Assembly (NCBI RefSeq): GCF_001747105.1
Contig: NZ_MDGQ01000005.1
Location: 1,054,001 to 1,118,000 of the forward strand
DNA: 64,000 bases
DNA from: Roseivirga misakiensis
Lineage (GTDB): Bacteria; Bacteroidota; Bacteroidia; Cytophagales; Cyclobacteriaceae
Direction: 5' to 3'
This document shows, piece after piece, positions 8,008-17,075 of the stretch. Under the pieces are notes generated by a model, which was given only the letters and a program-made list of their open reading frames with translations, made no database searches and was not told where the DNA came from. The number at the start of each line of letters is the position of its first letter. Position 1 is the stretch's first letter. The position numbers and the translations under genes were made by a program.

Positions 8008-9330
8008 CTATTCGTGTGTTTCGAAAACTGGAGATGGTTCTTCTACAGAAACGGTACCATTCTCATTAATGTCTGCTAATGTTAAAGTTTTCAGTTCGTT
8101 GACCAGCATTGGGTCATATTTAGCAGATACGCGGACATAATTCTCGGTAAAACCGTGCATCATTCCATTATCTACATCATCTTCAAAAAGCACCGTTTTT
8201 GTCTTACCGAGTTGCGACGCATAAAACTGCCTTCTTTTTTTCTCTGATAAGATCCTGAGCATCTTAGACCGTTCCTGTCTTGTTTTCAATGGTACCGCGT
8301 TATCCATTTCAGCGGCGGTGGTATTGGCCCTTTCAGAATAAGTGAAAACGTGGAGGTAAGAGATATTTAACTCATTTAGGAAATTGTAAGTGTCTAAAAA
8401 GTCATCTTGAGTTTCACCAGGAAATCCCACAATTACATCAACACCTATGCAACAATTCGGCATTAATTGCTTGATTTTATTCACTCGGTCCTCGTATAGT
8501 TCTCGAAGATATCTCCTGCGCATGGCGCGAAGGATCTTGTTGTTACCTGATTGTAGTGGGATATGAAAATGAGGAACAAACCTTTCTGATTCGCTCACAT
8601 ATTCAATTACCTCATTCGTTAGAAGATTTGGTTCTATCGAAGAAATACGAATGCGGTCGATCCTTTTCACTTTATCTATGGCTTTGACCAGGTCGATAAA
8701 TCGCTCCTCACGCTTTCCATCAACAATTCCAAAATCACCGATGTTAACACCCGTCAAAACAACTTCCTTTACATCCGTTTTGGAAATCTCCTCAGCTGAA
8801 TTAATAATATTTTCAATGGTGTCGCTACGGCTTTTTCCCCTAGCTAAAGGAATAGTACAGAAAGCACAATGATAATTGCACCCGTCTTGAACCTTTAAGA
8901 AAGTCCTTGTCCGATCGTTTATAGAGTAAGCATTGTTAAAAGACTTAGCTTCTTTGATTTCGGAAGCCAAAACCTGAGTGCTTTCGGGTTTGACAAAACC
9001 ATCCAATAGCTCCAGAAGTCTAAATTTTTCTGCGGCACCTAGCACAGCATCGACACCCGGTATTTCAGAAATCTCTTTCGGTTTTAACTGAGCATAGCAC
9101 CCAATGATGGTTACATATCCATTCGGGTTAATCTTCTGTGCTTCCTTTACGATCTTTTTACACTTCTTATCCGCGTTTTCGGTAACACTACAGGTGTTAA
9201 TTATGAATATGTCTGGAGTTTCTGAAAACCCGACCTTTTGATAGCCCTTTTCCTCAAAACCTCGTGCAATTGTAGAAGTTTCGGAGAAGTTGAGCTTGCA
9301 GCCTAATGTGTAAAAAGCAACTTTTTTCAT
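8008..9330 (-). CDS. mtaB: tRNA (N6-threonylcarbamoyladenosine(37)-C2)-methylthiotransferase MtaB
   Basis: This is a radical-SAM methylthiotransferase that converts t6A37 to ms2t6A in tRNAs reading ANN codons. The protein has 440 residues. The N-terminal UPF0004 domain supplies three Fe-S cysteines in LGCKLN, NTCSVT and IGCYAQ. The radical-SAM cluster motif is CNYHCAFC with C151, C155 and C158. A C-terminal TRAM-like region follows. The LGCKLN signature separates MtaB from MiaB and RimO. The frame is open back to a TTG at 9351, but the ATG at 9330 gives the usual MKKVAFYTLGC start. A TACCTTTG box on the minus strand (9356-9349) overlaps that TTG, which also favours 9330. Confidence 0.93.
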   Translation of the reverse strand: MKKVAFYTLGCKLNFSETSTIARGFEEKGYQKVGFSETPDIFIINTCSVTENADKKCKKIVKEAQKINPNGYVTIIGCYAQLKPKEISEIPGVDAVLGAAEKFRLLELLDGFVKPESTQVLASEIKEAKSFNNAYSINDRTRTFLKVQDGCNYHCAFCTIPLARGKSRSDTIENIINSAEEISKTDVKEVVLTGVNIGDFGIVDGKREERFIDLVKAIDKVKRIDRIRISSIEPNLLTNEVIEYVSESERFVPHFHIPLQSGNNKILRAMRRRYLRELYEDRVNKIKQLMPNCCIGVDVIVGFPGETQDDFLDTYNFLNELNISYLHVFTYSERANTTAAEMDNAVPLKTRQERSKMLRILSEKKRRQFYASQLGKTKTVLFEDDVDNGMMHGFTENYVRVSAKYDPMLVNELKTLTLADINENGTVSVEEPSPVFETHE

Positions 9331-9440
9331 CTCGCTAATTAGAGGGTGCAAAGGTAGGTATTTTTACCCCTTTTTGTATGTGAACTCTATTCTTTGACAA
9401 GAAATCGAAAAAATTAGGCAGGAACATCTGTTTTGAGGGT

Positions 9441-9476
9441 CATTTTGAGTCGAAAAACGTAAAAGTGATTTTTTTG
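9441..9476 (+). repeat. Upstream copy of a duplicated promoter unit
   Basis: This is the first copy of a direct repeat; the second is at 9493-9528, exactly 52 bp downstream. The first 27 bases of the two copies agree at 24 positions (CATTTTGA, a four-base variable part, then AAAAACGTAAAAGTG). Each copy is followed at the same distance by a T-rich box ending TTTG. In this copy the box reads TTTTTTTG, which lacks the TA of a good -7 element. Confidence 0.8.
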
Positions 9477-9495
9477 ACAATAAAAATGAGGTCAT

Positions 9496-9528
9496 TTTGA
9501 TTATAAAAACGTAAAAGTGTTAGTTTTG
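9496..9528 (+). promoter_or_regulatory. Bacteroidota-type promoter of glutamine synthetase III inside the downstream repeat copy
   Basis: The TTTG at 9496-9499 serves as -33 element and TAGTTTTG at 9521-9528 as -7 element, with 21 bases between. This fits the TTG/TAnnTTTG promoters described for Bacteroides and Flavobacterium. Both boxes lie in the second copy (9493-9528) of the 52-bp-spaced repeat. The predicted transcript would begin near 9533, about 28 bases before the start codon of the gene at 9561. Confidence 0.7.
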
Positions 9529-9560
9529 CCTTTGAAAATAAATCGAAAAACCAACAAGTT

Positions 9561-11723
9561 ATGTCCAATCAACGCCAGCGCGCACTAGACGTAGTTCAAA
9601 AAAGAACCACGGATAGGGTAAATGCTCCATCAGATAAGATTTCTGATTTCTTTGCGGCCGATGTTTTTGATATGAACAAGATGCGTTCTGCTCTTGCTCC
9701 TGAAACATTCAGCAAGGTTCAAAGTGCCATTAATAAAGGAAAGAAAATTGACGTAGAGACTGCTAACCAAATAGCCTCTGCTGTTAAAACTTGGGCCTTA
9801 TCAAAAGGTATCACGCACTATACTCACTGGTTTCAACCGCTCACTGGTTCTACAGCAGAAAAGCACGACTCGTTTTTTAATGCACAGAAAGGTGTTGAGA
9901 TTCTAAAAGGTTCCGCATTAATTCAGCAAGAACCAGATGCATCATCATTTCCAAATGGTGGAATAAGATCTACTTTCGAAGCAAGAGGTTATACAGCTTG
10001 GGATCCAAGTTCTCCGATTTTCATCTGGGGACGTACTCTTTGTATTCCAACAGTATTCGTTTCTTACACGGGAGAGGCGTTAGATTATAAAACTCCTTTA
10101 CTTAAAGCTTCAGACGCTATTAATAAAACAGCGACTAAGGTTTGCCAAATGTTCGACAGAAATGTCAATGGTATGAGCATATCCTTAGGTTGTGAGCAAG
10201 AGTATTTCGTGATTGACAGAGCTTTATATAATGCGCGTCCTGACTTGGTCATGGCTGGAAGAACTGTTTTCGGTCACCACCCTGCAAGAGGGCAGCAGTT
10301 AGACGATCACTACTTCGGTTCTATCCCAAGTCGTGTCTATAATTACATGAAAGACTTCGAGATCGAGTGTCTTAAACTTGGTATTCCAGTATCGACTCGT
10401 CACAATGAAGTGGCTCCTTCTCAGTTCGAAGTGGCTCCTTTGTTCGAAGATATTAATGTAGCGACAGATCATAATTCATTAATGATGGATGTGATGGATC
10501 GCGTGGCAGAACGTCACTCACTAAAAGTACTTTTCCATGAAAAACCGTTCGCAGGTTTAAATGGAAGTGGAAAGCATAACAATTGGTCTTTGATCACGTC
10601 AACTGGTGTTAATGTATTTCAACCAAGCTCAAGTGCAAAAGAGAACCTTCAGTTCTTGACTTTCTTGGTTAATACGATCAAAGCTATCCATGACAATGCA
10701 GGTTTATTAAGAGCAAGTATAGCTTCTGCGGGTAACGATCACAGATTAGGCGCTAACGAAGCACCACCAGCAATCATGTCTGTTTTCCTTGGTTCTCAGT
10801 TAACAGCTGTGCTTGATGCACTTGAAAATAACGGCGATCTACAGGTGGACAAAGGTGATAACATGTATATGAAATTAGGTATCGATAAGATTCCTGAAAT
10901 CATACTGGACAATACGGATCGAAATAGAACTTCGCCTTTCGCCTTTACTGGAAATAAATTTGAGTTTAGAGCTGTAGGTTCTGACCAAAATGTTGCTGAG
11001 CCTATGACGGTACTTAACCTGATTGTTGCAAAACAACTTAAAGAATTCCACGAAAATGTGACACAACGCATTGAGAAGGGAGAAGATAAGAAAATCGCTA
11101 TTGTCAATGAATTAAGAGGTTATATCAAGGCTTCTAAAGCAATACGTTTTGAAGGCGATGGTTATTCTCAGGATTGGGAAACTGAAGCGGAGAAAAGAGG
11201 TTTGCCGAATGTTAAGCAATCTGCTCGTGCTTTGGATGCCTACGTAACGGATGATGCAAAAGCTCTTTTCGAAGATTTCAATGTAATGAGTGCTCTTGAG
11301 CTTGAAGCTAGAAACGAGATTCAGCATGAGAACTACATCATGAAGCTGCAAATCGAGGCTCGATTGATCAGTGAATTGGGTATGACTCAAGTGGTTCCTG
11401 CGGCTATCAGGTATCAAAGTAAATTGATGGCAAATGGAAGTGCCTTGAAGGATTTTGGTCTTGATAATAGTCACGTGAAAACTATATTAGAAAAAGTGAA
11501 TGGCCACATCAATACTATTCAAACTCAGGTGGTAGAAATGAATAAGGAGAGAGGTGAGGTGAATAAAATCGAGAATACTCGAGATAGAGCTATTGCTTAC
11601 AGTGATAGAATCAAAGGCAAATATTTCGATGCTATCAGAGTAGCGGTTGATAAACTTGAGTTGCTCTTAGATGATGAAGATTGGCCTTTATTGAAATATA
11701 GAGAAATGCTCTTCTTGAGATAA
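9561..11723 (+). CDS. glnN: Glutamine synthetase type III
   Basis: The enzyme makes glutamine from glutamate, ammonia and ATP. At 720 residues it has the size of the GSIII class (about 700-730), far longer than GSI, and it works as a dodecamer in other Bacteroidota. Typical GSIII segments are visible: the N-terminal HYTHWFQPLTG block, HNEVAPSQFEVAP near residue 281, and the nucleotide/glutamate-binding LNGSGKHNNWS. The C-terminal GSIII extension is complete. The gene is monocistronic, with a promoter inside a duplicated unit at 9441-9528 and a terminator at 11748. No glnB, amtB or glutamate synthase gene is nearby. Confidence 0.96.
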   Translation: MSNQRQRALDVVQKRTTDRVNAPSDKISDFFAADVFDMNKMRSALAPETFSKVQSAINKGKKIDVETANQIASAVKTWALSKGITHYTHWFQPLTGSTAEKHDSFFNAQKGVEILKGSALIQQEPDASSFPNGGIRSTFEARGYTAWDPSSPIFIWGRTLCIPTVFVSYTGEALDYKTPLLKASDAINKTATKVCQMFDRNVNGMSISLGCEQEYFVIDRALYNARPDLVMAGRTVFGHHPARGQQLDDHYFGSIPSRVYNYMKDFEIECLKLGIPVSTRHNEVAPSQFEVAPLFEDINVATDHNSLMMDVMDRVAERHSLKVLFHEKPFAGLNGSGKHNNWSLITSTGVNVFQPSSSAKENLQFLTFLVNTIKAIHDNAGLLRASIASAGNDHRLGANEAPPAIMSVFLGSQLTAVLDALENNGDLQVDKGDNMYMKLGIDKIPEIILDNTDRNRTSPFAFTGNKFEFRAVGSDQNVAEPMTVLNLIVAKQLKEFHENVTQRIEKGEDKKIAIVNELRGYIKASKAIRFEGDGYSQDWETEAEKRGLPNVKQSARALDAYVTDDAKALFEDFNVMSALELEARNEIQHENYIMKLQIEARLISELGMTQVVPAAIRYQSKLMANGSALKDFGLDNSHVKTILEKVNGHINTIQTQVVEMNKERGEVNKIENTRDRAIAYSDRIKGKYFDAIRVAVDKLELLLDDEDWPLLKYREMLFLR

Positions 11724-11747
11724 ATCTTAAGAAAGACGATAGATTTG

Positions 11748-11777
11748 AAACCACGCTAGTAATAGCGTGGTTTTTTT
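11748..11777 (+). terminator. Intrinsic terminator of glnN
   Basis: A 10-bp stem (AAACCACGCT and its complement) with a six-base loop runs into a T-tract, 24 bp after the glnN stop codon. Confidence 0.9.
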
Positions 11778-11806
11778 ATTTAGTTGTAAGGTAAATTCGG
11801 TTTTAT

Positions 11807-12688
11807 ATGGGGAAATGGCGCAAAAGAGTAAGGATTGGTTGTTTGTCAACCTTTGTACTGTTTATCATTTTATCACAAATTGTCAGTGGTTGTGTCAGTT
11901 TTTCTATGTCGGATAAGAAGGTTGCTAAGTACTATGCTGATGCTGCATATGTTCCAGAAAGCCAATTCTATGAGGTAGATGGCTATGAAATGCATTACAA
12001 ATATTTGGACCTTCAGAATGATGCCAGTTTAGTGTTTATTCATGGCACACCTGGCTCTTGGGATGCATTCGCCTCATACTTTAAGGATAGTACACTTTAT
12101 AATAAAGCTAATTTAGCTTCACCCGATCGACCAGGTTTTGGAAAGTCGAGTTATGGAAAACCAATTCGTTCTTTAGAGGAACAGTCAAGATTACTTAAAC
12201 CTATGTTAGAGGCCATACCAGCGCCAAGAATTTTGGTAGGTCATTCACTTGGTGGCCCAATGGTAGCTCGTATGGCGATGGACTATCCAGAACTTGTGGA
12301 TGGTATTATTATGCTGGCCCCTGCACTAGACCCAGCATTGGAACCTGATGAAGACTGGTTTAGAGTACCAATGCGTTGGCCAGTGATTGGCGCGATTGCT
12401 CCTAAAATTTTTAGAATATCAAATGAAGAATTGATCTTTTTGGACGAAGAGCTAGAGCTGATGCTTCCGCTTTGGGAAGAAGTCAAGATTCCGAGTGTGG
12501 TCATTCAGGGTGGTAAGGATAAGTTGGTGCACCCTGGAAATGCTGCATTTGCAGATAGTATGCTTGTAAATGCTCCAAAGGATATTGTATTTCTAGAAGA
12601 ACAGAATCATTTTCTGCCTTGGAACGAATACAGTCTGATAAAAAAGAAAATTTTTGAGCTCTTGGATGAACTAAAAAAGGAGAAATAA
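11807..12688 (+). CDS. Alpha/beta hydrolase, predicted lipoprotein
   Basis: This 293-residue alpha/beta hydrolase-fold protein starts with a basic and hydrophobic leader ending in a lipobox-like IVSGC, so C29 may be lipid-anchored. Catalytic features are complete: the oxyanion-hole motif HGTPGSW near residue 79, the nucleophile S147 in GHSLGG, an acid in GGKDKLVHP, and H268 in QNHFLPW. The family includes esterases, C-C hydrolases and proline iminopeptidases, and the substrate cannot be read from sequence. The gene converges on the 53-residue gene at 12694. Confidence 0.85.
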   Translation: MGKWRKRVRIGCLSTFVLFIILSQIVSGCVSFSMSDKKVAKYYADAAYVPESQFYEVDGYEMHYKYLDLQNDASLVFIHGTPGSWDAFASYFKDSTLYNKANLASPDRPGFGKSSYGKPIRSLEEQSRLLKPMLEAIPAPRILVGHSLGGPMVARMAMDYPELVDGIIMLAPALDPALEPDEDWFRVPMRWPVIGAIAPKIFRISNEELIFLDEELELMLPLWEEVKIPSVVIQGGKDKLVHPGNAAFADSMLVNAPKDIVFLEEQNHFLPWNEYSLIKKKIFELLDELKKEK

Positions 12689-12693
12689 CCTCC

Positions 12694-12855
12694 TTAATCC
12701 ATCGCTTCGATTTTTTTGATCAAGGCATCAGCCTCAGCTGTTTTTAAGTCACTGGCTTTCCGATCAGTATGCGATAATTTGTAAGCTTCATCTACTAATT
12801 TTTTATACTTCTCTTGAAGCTTTTCCTTTTCTGATTTTCTGCTGAACCAACCCAT
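12694..12855 (-). CDS. Lacal_2735-like small conserved protein
   Basis: This 53-residue protein starts MGWFSRKSEKEKLQ and ends KKIEAMD. It is highly charged and helical. I recognise it as like the small Bacteroidota family annotated as Lacal_2735: an aromatic/basic N-terminus, the EKEKLQ.KY.KL..EA..LS pattern, then an R.ASD..TAEAD..LK.IE pattern. Function is unknown in the family. The ATG at 12855 and the stop at 12694 are clear. The gene lies tail to tail with the hydrolase gene at 11807, separated by 5 bp. Confidence 0.8.
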   Translation of the reverse strand: MGWFSRKSEKEKLQEKYKKLVDEAYKLSHTDRKASDLKTAEADALIKKIEAMD

Positions 12856-12898
12856 AATTGTCGTTTTGCAGTCTAACAGATGTTATAAACTGATTGTT

Positions 12899-14425
12899 TT
12901 AATTATCGTCTATGACTTCTCCGTTTGCATAGGTTTTTTTGCTTAGCACACGGCCATTTCGGGCAAAAACTTCCCATTCACCTTCACGAATTCCCTCTAC
13001 CAGTTGACCTTCCGTAAGCTTGCGTCCACGTTCGTCGTAAAAAGTCCAAAGGCCATTAGGGTAGCCATTTTTATATGGACCTTCTGAGAATTTGGTGCCA
13101 TTTGCATAGTAGTTTATGACTCTTCCATTGCCACCAGATAGGGTTCCAGTTTCTAAAACTTTACCATTGTCATCGGTGAAAGAAGAGATACTCATGAGCT
13201 TACCTTTCGCCCATGTTTCTTCTTTCATTTGTTTCGAATCTCTATGAAAATATCCCCAAAGCCCGTCTTTTTCCCCCTTTAAGTAACTGCCAATAGACTC
13301 CAATTTTCCACTAGCGTAATAGACAAACCATTGTCCGCTGGGTTCATCCAAAAGAAAATCGCCCTCGCTAATCAGTTGACCAGTTTCATTAAAGAATTTC
13401 CAGTTACCAGCTTTTTTATCTAATTCGTAGGCTCCGAATTCTGCAATCATACCATTAACGTGGAAATATTTCCATGGCCCTGCTTTTAACCCAAGTTTGT
13501 ATTCGCCTTCAGCCTTTTTCGCTCCATTTCGGAAATATTCGACGGAGGCACTATCTAGAAGCCCTAATCGGTAATAGGCTTGAGCTTTTAATTGTCTATT
13601 ATCGTACCAGCTCTGTGCTAGTCCAACTGGTTTATCATTTACATAAGTAATGATGGACGCCTCTCTACGGTTGGGGTGGAAGGTTTTCCAAGTGCCTGTT
13701 CTTTCACCAGTTTGCTCATTGTAATATTCATATGCCGCCACCAACAATGGAAAATGATAGTAAGTCCATTTACCAACCTGCTTTCCAGCCTTGAATTGCC
13801 CTTTTTCAATGACCTCTCCATCAAGGTTATATTTCTCCCAATCTCCATCTAAAAGCCCACGCTTATAACTAGTCTGAGTTACTTTGTACCCGTATTCATC
13901 AAATACCATGTAGGGTCCATCTAATTGCCCCTCTTTATACTCAGAAGCTATTTCTATCTCTCCTGATTTATGATAAGATGCCCATTTCCCTGTTTTTTGC
14001 CCGTCTTTAAAGTAGCCTAGATCGAAAACGTCCTTTTCTCGTGTGTACGATCTCCATTCGCCATGAAGTTTGTCATTTTTGAAATTAGTCCTTACCGCAA
14101 TCGAACCGTCTTCATAAAATAAGCGATAGGCTCCCAGAAGTTTACCAGACTCGAAGACCATTCTAGCGCGCTCCAATTTATCAATGTAAATAAACCAAGC
14201 ACCTGTTTTTTGTCCGTTCAGGTATTGTCCAGTTTGGTAGTAAACGCTGTCGTTGGAATAGGAAGTCCAAACACCAGTTTTTTTACCATCAATAGTTTCC
14301 CCTTCTGCCGTCAAGGTAGACTCGTCTACCGGATATGTTAGTTCAAAGGATTGGATTTGGGCATCGATGAGATGAGTTGAAAACAGTAGGAGTAATACGA
14401 GTGGGAATAACCTGTGTTTGTTCAT
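12899..14425 (-). CDS. Exported MORN-repeat (YwqK-like) protein
   Basis: The protein has 508 residues and a signal peptide (hydrophobic LVLLLLFS, cleavage near DAQ). Almost all of the rest is a run of roughly twenty short beta-hairpin repeats of MORN/YwqK type, each like G.W..Y...G.......Y..G...G, for example GKTGAWFIY, GEWRSY, GKWASY, GPWKYF, GLWTFY and GEWEVF. Databases often label such proteins YwqK-family antitoxin, but nothing here points to a toxin pair. An extended surface scaffold is more likely. The frame opens at a GTG (14431); the ATG at 14425 is preferred. A second MORN protein, fused to TonB, lies at 41775. Confidence 0.8.
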   Translation of the reverse strand: MNKHRLFPLVLLLLFSTHLIDAQIQSFELTYPVDESTLTAEGETIDGKKTGVWTSYSNDSVYYQTGQYLNGQKTGAWFIYIDKLERARMVFESGKLLGAYRLFYEDGSIAVRTNFKNDKLHGEWRSYTREKDVFDLGYFKDGQKTGKWASYHKSGEIEIASEYKEGQLDGPYMVFDEYGYKVTQTSYKRGLLDGDWEKYNLDGEVIEKGQFKAGKQVGKWTYYHFPLLVAAYEYYNEQTGERTGTWKTFHPNRREASIITYVNDKPVGLAQSWYDNRQLKAQAYYRLGLLDSASVEYFRNGAKKAEGEYKLGLKAGPWKYFHVNGMIAEFGAYELDKKAGNWKFFNETGQLISEGDFLLDEPSGQWFVYYASGKLESIGSYLKGEKDGLWGYFHRDSKQMKEETWAKGKLMSISSFTDDNGKVLETGTLSGGNGRVINYYANGTKFSEGPYKNGYPNGLWTFYDERGRKLTEGQLVEGIREGEWEVFARNGRVLSKKTYANGEVIDDN

Positions 14426-14478
14426 ATGCACTTAACTGTCTGGTTGAGACGCCACCTAGAAAACAAATATTAAGCCAA

Positions 14479-15054
14479 TTAGTTCGTGGCGAATAAATCT
14501 TTAAAACAGTCAATTCCTAAACGGTTAAAACTGTGAATTTGATTCATTTCGAAAACACGAAAGATTTTCAAATGGGAAGATTTTTTAATTTGACTGATGT
14601 TGTCTTCTAGCGTTTGTAATGTGAGTAGACTTGCTGAAGACGCGTCAAAATGAGTGTCCCACACAGTTTCATTTAGGGAGAAATAGTGCTCTCCTTGCTG
14701 TAGATTTGGTTTTTGAATGTCGAACTCATTTTTAGGTATACCACTTACGATTAAGGCAAATGAGAAGAAGTTGCCATACCATATAGTAGATCGAAAGGTG
14801 AAAATATTTTCTTGAGAAAAGTTAGCTGGAAAGTCACTTACTTGGAAAGGATAGCCTTTGTGATTGTTCCCCTTGCTTATCTTACCTGGTAGCTTACTCA
14901 CTTTAGTGGGCAACTGTATAGCATTACTTTCGAGTAGTTCTGTTAGTTTATGTTGAAAATCATATAATAGTTGACCAACAATTTCGTCGACTTCGTTTTT
15001 TATCTGAAAATTCCGCTTGGAAGAAATAAAGCTAAGCTGCTCGCTGGTCAACAT
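14479..15054 (-). CDS. Hypothetical protein downstream of fabH
   Basis: This 191-residue soluble protein has no signal peptide, membrane helix or catalytic motif that I recognise. A central block reads KGYPFQVSDFP, then FTFRSTIWYGNFFS. It starts three bases after the fabH stop codon, so the two are almost certainly co-transcribed. Similar-sized unknown proteins occur in Cytophagales, but I cannot name a family. It is probably real because of its tight coupling to fabH and its normal codon usage. Confidence 0.55.
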   Translation of the reverse strand: MLTSEQLSFISSKRNFQIKNEVDEIVGQLLYDFQHKLTELLESNAIQLPTKVSKLPGKISKGNNHKGYPFQVSDFPANFSQENIFTFRSTIWYGNFFSFALIVSGIPKNEFDIQKPNLQQGEHYFSLNETVWDTHFDASSASLLTLQTLEDNISQIKKSSHLKIFRVFEMNQIHSFNRLGIDCFKDLFATN

Positions 15055-15057
15055 ATT

Positions 15058-16050
15058 TTACCAACGAATCAAGGCTGATGCCCAAGTAAACCCGCTGCCA
15101 AATGCCGCAAGACATAATAGATCGCCTTCCTTGATCTTACCTTTTTCCCATGCTTCACTCATTGCGATTGGGATAGATGCAGCAGTAGTGTTTCCATAAT
15201 GCATAATGTTATTATACACTTTTTCATCTGGCATCTTGAACTGTTTTTGGACAAAATTGCTAATGCGAAGATTGGCTTGGTGAGGGACGAGCAGGTCAAT
15301 GTCCTCTGGATTATAACCGTTTTGTTTCAACGCTTCTACAATAACCTCACTGAAACGGACTACGGCATGTTTGAAAACTGCACTGCCATTCATAGTTAGG
15401 TTAAATGTCTTGCCATCAATCATTTCTTTTGAAAGCCTTGTTTTTCGGCTCGATCCAGGATCTTGCACATAAAGCTCCTCTGCATAATCACCATCGGCAT
15501 GTAAGTGCGTCGAAAGAATTCCTTCGTCATCGGTTGCTTGTAAAATGGCTGCTCCAGCACCATCCGCGAAAATTACTGAACTCGAGCGACCTTCATCCGA
15601 TTTATCTAAGGCCGAAGATTGGATTTCAGCCCCAACGACAAGAACAGTTTTGTACATGCCCGTTTTAATGAATTGATCGGCAATCGATAGGGCATAGATG
15701 AACCCCGAACAGGCATTTCTAATATCTAAAGCACCAATTCCCTGCAGGCCTAATTCTCGTTGCAATAACACGCCTGATCCAGGAAAGAAATAATCAGGAG
15801 TAATGGTCGCAAAAACTATGAAATCGATATCTTTTGCCTCCAAACCTGCTCTTTCAAGTGCAATTTTTGTCGCTCTGGTTCCCATATTGGAAACAGTGTC
15901 TTTGCCCGGTGTAAACCACCTTCTTTCTTCAATACCTGTTCTCTCAACGATCCATTCGTTGGTAGTATTCATGATTTTTTCGAGGTCCGCATTGGTGACC
16001 ACTTGCTCAGGAACATAATGTCCGAGCCCGATTATCTTAGAGTTCTTCAC
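15058..16050 (-). CDS. fabH: Beta-ketoacyl-ACP synthase III (FabH)
   Basis: The enzyme condenses an acyl-CoA primer with malonyl-ACP to start fatty acid synthesis. The 330-residue protein has the full triad: C114 in NACSGF, H257 in PHQANLR, and N287 in YGNTTAAS. The N-terminal VVTNADLEK and ERRW blocks are also typical. In Bacteroidota this type usually prefers branched primers, though that is not visible here. It forms a two-gene unit with the hypothetical gene 14479. A more divergent KAS III paralogue is at 56014. Confidence 0.92.
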   Translation of the reverse strand: MKNSKIIGLGHYVPEQVVTNADLEKIMNTTNEWIVERTGIEERRWFTPGKDTVSNMGTRATKIALERAGLEAKDIDFIVFATITPDYFFPGSGVLLQRELGLQGIGALDIRNACSGFIYALSIADQFIKTGMYKTVLVVGAEIQSSALDKSDEGRSSSVIFADGAGAAILQATDDEGILSTHLHADGDYAEELYVQDPGSSRKTRLSKEMIDGKTFNLTMNGSAVFKHAVVRFSEVIVEALKQNGYNPEDIDLLVPHQANLRISNFVQKQFKMPDEKVYNNIMHYGNTTAASIPIAMSEAWEKGKIKEGDLLCLAAFGSGFTWASALIRW

Positions 16051-16206
16051 AGTGATTATTTTAAAGTAGGCAGGCCATAGGTAGTGCGTTAATTCTCGGC
16101 GGTCTGCGTCAACTCAAGTTTCCAAATTTGAAGCGAAAGTTAAATAAAATTCTTTCAACTGGGTAGTTTAGGTATCCCTACCGTTTCAGTTTTTCGGCTT
16201 AGCTAT

Positions 16207-16235
16207 TTGACGGTTCTTTGATTCAATTAATTTTG
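16207..16235 (+). promoter_or_regulatory. Predicted promoter of the DUF6503-like lipoprotein gene
   Basis: TTG at 16207-16209 and TAATTTTG at 16228-16235 are 18 bases apart, in the range reported for Bacteroidota promoters. The transcript would start near 16241 and leave an 80-base leader before the gene at 16323. Confidence 0.5.
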
Positions 16236-16322
16236 TCCCCCGCGCTTTTTGATAAAAGTGAAAATCTTTCACAACCTGTTTGAGTTCTTTCCGTAACAAT
16301 TCGGATAGGGTTTTTTCAATAG

Positions 16323-17075
16323 ATGAAGAATTACAATCTTTTCTGTGTGTTACTAGTGAGTCTTATCGCTTTAGAGAGCTGTGGAGATTCTACGAAGACA
16401 CTCACGGTAGATGATATAATCCAAAAAGCCGTGGCACGGCATGGCGGAGAGAATTATGATAATATGGAAGTCGAATTTGACTTTCGTAGCCGACACTTCA
16501 GAGCAAAAATCAGCGACGGTCAATATGTTTATGAGCGTACCTTCAGAAGTAAAGATGGTATGGTTAAGGATGTGTGGTCCAATAAAAAGTTCAAACGGAT
16601 GATTGATCAAGAAGAGATTCAACTCAACAGGGAGAACATGCGGAGTTACAAAACAGCAACAAACTCCGTTATTTATTTTGCGCTATTGCCCTTTAATTTA
16701 GATGACCCTGTCGTTAACCGCCAGCTAATGCGCTCTGTGAAAATCAAAGACAAAGAATACTACAAAGTGGAAGTAACCTATGGTGAAAATGGTGGAGGCG
16801 AAGATTTTGAAGATGTTTACATCTACTGGATCAATAAAGATGAATTCACGATCGATTATCTAGCCTACAGTTTCAATATCAATGGTGGAGGCGTTCGTTT
16901 TAGAGAGGCTTATAATGCCAGAGAAATAGAGGGTATTAGGTTTCAGGATTATATGAACTACTCAATTGACAAAGACTTTCCTGCACAAGAACTTGATTAT
17001 GCTTTTGAAACGGAGCAATTGAAACTGTTATCTAAAATCGAATTAGAGAACGTAAAAGTCAGATTACAACGCTAA
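16323..17075 (+). CDS. DUF6503-like lipoprotein
   Basis: The protein has 250 residues. The signal peptide ends in a lipobox LESC (C20), so it is lipid-anchored. The mature part starts with an IIQKAVARHGGENYDNMEVEFDFR segment and includes a NSVIYFALLPFNLDD-like segment, which I associate with the Bacteroidota DUF6503 family of LolA-like folds. Function is unknown; a role in carrying lipids or in envelope maintenance would fit the fold. It converges on the SRAP-like gene, and the two stop codons share four bases (17072-17075). Confidence 0.7.
   Translation: MKNYNLFCVLLVSLIALESCGDSTKTLTVDDIIQKAVARHGGENYDNMEVEFDFRSRHFRAKISDGQYVYERTFRSKDGMVKDVWSNKKFKRMIDQEEIQLNRENMRSYKTATNSVIYFALLPFNLDDPVVNRQLMRSVKIKDKEYYKVEVTYGENGGGEDFEDVYIYWINKDEFTIDYLAYSFNINGGGVRFREAYNAREIEGIRFQDYMNYSIDKDFPAQELDYAFETEQLKLLSKIELENVKVRLQR

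Noticed and set aside
10796-11474. Minus-strand open frames inside glutamine synthetase III
   Set aside because: They lie wholly within a highly conserved gene and their products look like no protein family.
12899-14425. A toxin-antitoxin system based on the YwqK label of the MORN protein
   Set aside because: There is no toxin-like neighbour, the protein is exported, and the repeats explain the similarity.
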